Shown here one piece after another: positions 1 to 5,400 of a DNA stretch of 12,186 bases; position 1 is the stretch's first letter; every line of letters starts with the position of its first letter. The stretch is from Phoronis ovalis. Its lineage: Eukaryota > Phoronida > Phoronidae. The translations under genes and the position numbers were made by a program. The stretch lies in contig JAOXYB010047136.1 of NCBI GenBank assembly GCA_028565635.1, positions 1 to 12,186 on the forward strand. Reading direction: 5' to 3'. A model generated the notes under the pieces. The model made no database searches. It was not told the DNA's origin and worked only from the letters and a program-made list of their open reading frames with translations.

Positions 1-714
1 GGAAATGCTTCAAAGATTTATGATCATTTATTAATAATATTTTTCGTGTTGTTCTTATGGAGGAATTCCCGAAATTTGGTTTCTATCCTGCAATTTTTAT
101 ATGACCTTGACATTTTGTGATAATCTATTTTGCAGACTGTTGGTTTACCATTATTATGATTATTACATAATCTGTTTATTGTTTTGTTTATTTCTTGTTT
201 TTAATGTCACAAAATGCATATTTAAAATACCGTAAAAGAAATTATTATTTCATTAGACTGAAACAGGTCTCTTTTTTGTATCTTTTTTTCATCGTGTTAA
301 GCGATATCTGATGATAGAGATGGAACTGCGTGCAGCAGTTGAATGAGCCATTTGTATATTTGTTCTACTTAGGGCTAGCTAGGTGAAGAACCTAACAGAG
401 GCGTTGCATATTTTAAATGATTACTTGCTATGGTCCAGATGTATTCTATCATTTAACTTGCACTAAGCCGCCAGACAAAATGAAACGAACGTTTCTCTTG
501 CTTTAGGATAAGTTATTTTTTAATTTTCCAATGAAACCAATCGTTGACAAAGTAAATTTTATTTTATTTTTATTTTAAGTATTTGTAATTTTAAGAAAGC
601 AGAATCAACAACAAACATAACTGATAATTTAATTACAAAATGACAATTATTTTATTCTTTTCCAGAAAAGAATTTTACAGTACAAATCGAGTTTTCAGGA
701 AAAAGATATCATAG

Positions 715-787
715 TAGCCAAAACGAGGCCACTTCCTGGCATCAAAAAATATATAACCATACTGCATTTAGCCAAAACAAGGCCACT
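715..787 (+). repeat. 19-bp direct repeat, 54 bp apart
   Basis: TAGCCAAAACGAGGCCACT (715-733) recurs as TAGCCAAAACAAGGCCACT (769-787) with a single difference. Only two units are visible and the spacer does not align with a third. Confidence 0.5.
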
Positions 788-1620
788 GCTGAGAAAAAGA
801 AACTTGAATATTGTTTTAAATATTAGGAGCACAGGAATTCCGATTAGAATAATTACAGAATTTTTCCAGCTTATTAAAAGTTACATTCTTCATCATTTAA
901 TAGTAAAAAGTATTTCTCTTCCGCAAATTTATACGAATCATAGCTTTTGTGTTCAAGTCGCATGTGAAAACGCTCCGCCAGGTGTCGATACTATTTTGAC
1001 ACTGCGCTAGTTTAACAAACATGTGTTCGGAACCTTTTTCCAACTACAGTAAACGTCATTTACTTGAACAAGTCAAGCTGTTTCTGTGGTTCACGGACTA
1101 TTTCGTAATAGAAAACACGTGTATTGCTGTACATATCACAGTAGCTTTTCAAATTCTTATCGCAAATAAACGGTTACCAGAAATATATGTCCAGCGACAT
1201 CAGCGACATGTTTTCACGTAACCGTTTTTTCGCGATGAAAATCTAACAAATATATAAACTAGGATATAAATAAATGTCCACCTTAGATGGCAATTACAAT
1301 TTCATATTTTAATAACAACAAAATATTATTTCACTGATATGCGATTAAAGGTAAAATATAATCGTTTTCATGTTATATACAGCACCTCTTACTCGAAATT
1401 TATCAAACATCACTGTTCTTTAATACATTACGTCACACATACACAGGCATACATGACATTTGTACGCGTACCTATAGCATGTTGTAGCATAGCACATAAA
1501 GTAAAGTCACTCCGACAAAAATATAAATACGACAAAGTATTCTACACACTTACATTATTAGACCAATATATTATGATTCGAGAATTCAGTATGTCTACTT
1601 AAACATTTAAATACCTCTCC

Positions 1621-1663
1621 TCCTCTTGTAAACAAGAGGAAAAGTCGTCAATTGTCCATTGAC
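1621..1663. repeat. Two adjacent short hairpins
   Basis: TCCTCTTG (1621-1628) pairs with CAAGAGGA (1633-1640) around a 4-base loop, and GTCAAT (1647-1652) pairs with ATTGAC (1658-1663) around a 5-base loop. They lie just beyond the expected cleavage site of the minus-strand transcript. They could help form the transcript end or be remnants of a small inverted-repeat element; neither is shown. Confidence 0.35.
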
Positions 1664-1664
1664 A

Positions 1665-2165
1665 TGTTAGAAAGTTAAATTAGTTTTATTCCCGTTTTGT
1701 AATGGGAGCACTTGTACTTTACGAAAATCCGTTACCGCTATCATGGGATAGCATGCATGTGACCCAGGGTCGATTGTTAGGAGTTAGTTTTTTGAAGCTG
1801 ACTAGAGCTACACATTGTTTTAAAGTTACTACAGTTTGAACGCATGTCCATCTACAAGCTTCAGCTCATACGGAACACTTGTACATTTCATTTCGCCCGT
1901 CTTAACAAATATATACATTTTCTTATAAAAATATATATCCATATGTACAGAAATATCTTTTTTATAAATTAATAATTTGTTTACACCCATTTGTGCATAC
2001 ACTCGGGATAAAAATATGAAACAAGTCTGGTGCGTCCATCATCTTCACCAAATTTCCAATATATGATATTTTTCGTATCGCTTGGTTGCAAGACTTGAAT
2101 CATGACTGGATCTCTTAGATATATCCGTGACTAGTTTAACGCCCTCTTTTGACGTGCTTCCTAAC
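1665..2165 (-). other. Probable 3' UTR of the Kunitz gene
   Basis: This stretch runs from the stop codon to the first canonical poly(A) signal. It is AT-rich, with no cysteine-rich continuation in the exon-5 frame. A frame shifted relative to exon 5 stays open to 2045, but its residues match no module and it has no independent support. A 6-bp hairpin GCTATC/GATAGC lies at 1737-1752. Confidence 0.45.
1685..1690 (-). terminator. Poly(A) signal AATAAA of the Kunitz gene
   Basis: The minus strand reads AATAAA here, the first canonical hexamer I found downstream of the TGA at 2166. It would put cleavage near 1665-1670 and give a 3' UTR of about 500 nt (2165 to 1665). In AT-rich DNA this hexamer is frequent, so only its place as first in line supports it. 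Confidence 0.45.
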
Positions 2166-2446
2166 TCACGCCAAAGGACAAGTATTTGTAATATGACCAG
2201 TCTCTTTATGAATAAAAATAGGGCATTGTCCACAAAAGTCAGGGATACACTTAACTTTGGGATTCTTACACCGAGAGCAAGGATAAATCCGATTGCACAT
2301 GGCGTAAGTCGCATCCAGTGGACACAAGAATTTACGGGGTAGAAGGTTTCCAATATTGAACCTGTTCTTCCCTTGCACTAGTCTCTGTGTTGTTTCTCTG
2401 TCTATGACTGCTGTCTTACTGCTACCACTAATAGCTTTCTTAAGGG
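2166..2446 (-). CDS. Exon 5: basic linker and C-terminal eight-cysteine module, stop codon
   Basis: A very strong acceptor (T-rich tract, then GCTTTTCAG) precedes 2446. The two leading bases complete an Ala codon (residue 179) with the last G of exon 4, after which 92 residues run to a TGA at 2168-2166. The first 40 residues are a basic, Ser/Thr-containing linker with no cysteine. Then come Cys at 220, 229, 235, 238, 245, 250, 253 and 268, with the run CIPDFCGQC at its centre. The spacing resembles a module common in invertebrate extracellular proteins, often written C-x-P-x-Y-C-G-G-C, here with Gln for the second Gly. Its function is not known to me. A GTGAGT at 2169-2164 overlaps the stop codon, so an alternative splice to a further exon is possible. 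Confidence 0.83.
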
Positions 2447-5400
2447 CTGAAAAGCAAAAAAAAACATTCACTGTTATTTCCTCGAGCTTACTTTAGGTAG
2501 CGATAATTCCGGGCAACAGCGTATTGGGACGACTGACTTGGATACTTGATGACAAAACATGAAAGCAACTATATATAACATATCATATCTCACTATAAAC
2601 CAGGTGCACTAGCATCATTTGTTACTTCAGATGTGTTGTGAATCTATTTTTCATTACTTATAATTACTGGGTAGTAAACAACGTCAAAAAGCACATTTCA
2701 CACAGCGGTAAAAACCGACTAATTTATCACTGAGGAATATGATGTGGAATTTTTACTATGTGTCAAGATTAATTGAAAAAACATGAGCATAAATAAGGTC
2801 GGAAGTGACAAGTTGAAAATATATAGCTTTGCTCATTCATAAAATGTCAAATATCCATATTTGGTTGATAAAGTCAACACGTTTTGGTGACGTCACGTTT
2901 CTTGCCATACCAAACACGCGTGGCGTTCTCTCTGCGCATCTTGTTATTGTCTTTGTAAATTGCGAAAAACTGTTTAAACAATACAAGCTAGTCGGAAGTT
3001 TGTACATACTTAAGTGCCAATTATTTTTGGTCAAGCACCAGTTTTTTTTAATTCCCGCCATTACTTTTGATAACGCGTAGGCGTAAAGCATGTCGACTGC
3101 TCTGGCCAGATAAATATTCCAGAAATACATGAACTTTTGATAACGTTAGTACTTTAGGCTACATAGTTAATTTTGGTACAAAAAAAATTATTCTAAAGTC
3201 TATTAATAGTAGTAATTAAATAAAGCGTGGAAATAACTTTTTACCTTTTCTTAAAGGTTTTTTGATGCATTCCCTTTTGCAATCTTTTCTTCTGCCGAAG
3301 TTATTACCAAACATTGCTGGGCAACCGACAAACTTTCTGCACCTTCTTCTTTTTGCGTCATAATAGTATCTTCTTACTTTTCCATCGCAGATATCAGAAT
3401 CTGATGGTTTGGGTCTGGGTAAATCACAAACATTTATATCTATAAAGAAAAAAAACACACGATTAGTTTGTCACAAATATTGCATGGTTACATGAGAAAC
3501 ACTATGTGACGGCATTGCAGAATTTTTTACCTCATTCCGTACATTTTCAATGAGTTAGCGTACATCTGTGTTGAATTAATTAAAGAAAAATGTAATTCTG
3601 CACAGCATTAGTTTAACTAGATGCCTGTTAATGAGTGCTTGTATAAGTGACTTTCTAAGCGCTCTGTGTATTATAGAAGCATTATTTTACTTTTTTAAAC
3701 ATTTAATATATTAGTGTTCTCCACAAAAAACTTATACTTGTTCAGGGCACCAATGAACTTTAGAACCTAAACCTTGTATTATTTATCAGCATTTTATCTA
3801 TCCGTGTCTGGTGTTTACACAAATAATATCATTGCACCCGAAACATGTATACACTATTTTATGGAGAACACTGTATATCCCTAAACAATGCAGTTTATTA
3901 GTTCCAATGCAGTGTGACTTATTTTTTAAATGACGCGTCAACTAAAATGTTGCGGTGTTCCGTGTGAGGTAGTAAACACATCATTCCTTTAAAAGTAATG
4001 TTTCCAACACAAATACCTCAACCATTTAAAATTTAATTCCTTTTCTAAATTTAGAAACTCTTATCGAAATTTGTTTTCTTGCGGTTGAAATGGAGAAAGC
4101 ATGCCAAATTATTTTGTAGGCGGAAAGTGGAACTATTCCAAAAAACATAAATTTTGTGGTATTTTAATTTTGGAATTACTATAACACTATTCACACACCT
4201 ACGATTTTGTTTATGGCCACTGTAGAATGACCTATTTATGAATTCCAGACGCGTAAATAATTTATAGAAGTTAGTAACGCTACTGGCAATACTTAAAGAA
4301 AACAAAATTAGCCATCATAATAGCTAGGACCTCTCGTCACTGTTAGTGACCATTATGGCACACGTGGCAATGCCATGTACACCCTGTCGTAAACTTATAT
4401 TGAGTCAAAACTAATTTCCGTGTGCGGCGTTCCTAAATATATTTTTATAATATAGTTTACAGCAATAGCGTAAATGTGTCTAATTTAATTTTGAGGAAAA
4501 GTTTTAAAGAAGCATTGAACGGCCACAGCTACATTACAACTGTAAATAACCATTACCTCTGCATGTGGCTTCATATCTACAGAATCCTTCAACACACTCT
4601 GTTGTCTTATTTGGCACACATTGGAACCCATCCATACAGCGGACACTCTGGAAAGGAAGCAAAATACATGTGAACCCGAGTTTGAAAAGTTGCAAACATG
4701 CAATAATACTCCATCCAAAAACGTATTTTTACGCGCAAGTAGTAGATAGTAGACATATTATGCCCCGAAAGGTTTTTATAATCGTGCAGCACTTTTTAAA
4801 AACTTCGATCAACTCAGTTGAAATTTTGTTGGCACGAATTCGTAAATTCGCGAACACTGTTGACAAGGAATGCCAAAATAACAACATATTTAAGACATAT
4901 TTATTATCCCGCCTTAAAAATAACTTTAAAGATTTAGACTAGCTGAAAGACTCGAACAACAAATGAACATACTATATAAACTTATTTGTTATTGATATAA
5001 GCCTGAGGCTATTTTGAATTATTATGAAAACAGTGTCACGTTTTAGCCAGTTCCACATTTCTTTATTATGTTAGGAAACGAAAGGTTCCGACACTGGTTA
5101 AAATAAGTGTACATGTCAGGCTTTGCTTAATTTTTACCAGTGTTTTTTATTTGAGCATCCCATTGTTGAAACACACGGACTACGAAAATGCTGATCTTTT
5201 TGACCCTAAAATATGTGTTCACAAATTACCTTTACGGCACCGGCTGAGAAAAACTGTTGACTGGGCTAACATTCCAAGTTAATTACACTAAATTCAAGAC
5301 AGGAAAACGATAATCACCATTCATTGTTTTAAACAATTGAGCAATTAGACAATCCATTAAAACTGTGCTGCATGAACTCGTAAACCGGTGATTTTATACA

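Larger units (their letters stand above)
1..1664. other. Region downstream of the gene, no supported gene
   Basis: It is AT-rich sequence with several open frames of 48-87 codons on both strands (for example plus strand 804-1010, 1021-1221, 1339-1602, and a 48-codon minus frame around 901-1044). None shows a recognisable domain, and such lengths are expected by chance at this composition. Besides the 19-bp direct repeat and the hairpins listed separately, I see nothing. Confidence 0.6.
2447..3244 (-). other. Intron 4 (phase 1), with a CpG-rich segment
   Basis: It begins GTAAAA (weaker than the other donors) and ends in a strong pyrimidine tract with GCTTTTCAG. Retention would add nine codons (GKKLFPRFI) to the Kunitz domain and then stop at 3216; an ATTAAA at 3052-3047 could serve as its poly(A) signal. 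The part 2870-3100 has many CpG dinucleotides, unlike its surroundings, and a perfect CRE. Confidence 0.8.

Noticed and set aside
901-1044. 48-codon minus-strand frame considered as an alternative last exon for the gene
   Set aside because: Its phase does not fit the phase-2 donor at the end of exon 5, and open frames of this length are expected many times in the window by chance.
1339-1602. 87-codon plus-strand frame
   Set aside because: No domain, signal or splice evidence was found, and its length is within chance expectation for the base composition.
2127-2342. 71-codon plus-strand frame
   Set aside because: It is antisense to exon 5.
2045-2353. 102-codon minus-strand frame overlapping exon 5
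   Set aside because: It is a shifted frame of exon 5 and lacks the cysteine spacing of the true frame.
4565-4942. 125-codon plus-strand open frame, the longest in the window
   Set aside because: It runs antisense over exon 3, has no recognisable domain, and the opposite strand has far better evidence (splice sites, cysteine pattern, phase).
5029-5095. CAGTGTC/GACACTG inverted pair as a possible foldback element
   Set aside because: Only seven bases pair, and no further copy or target duplication was seen.
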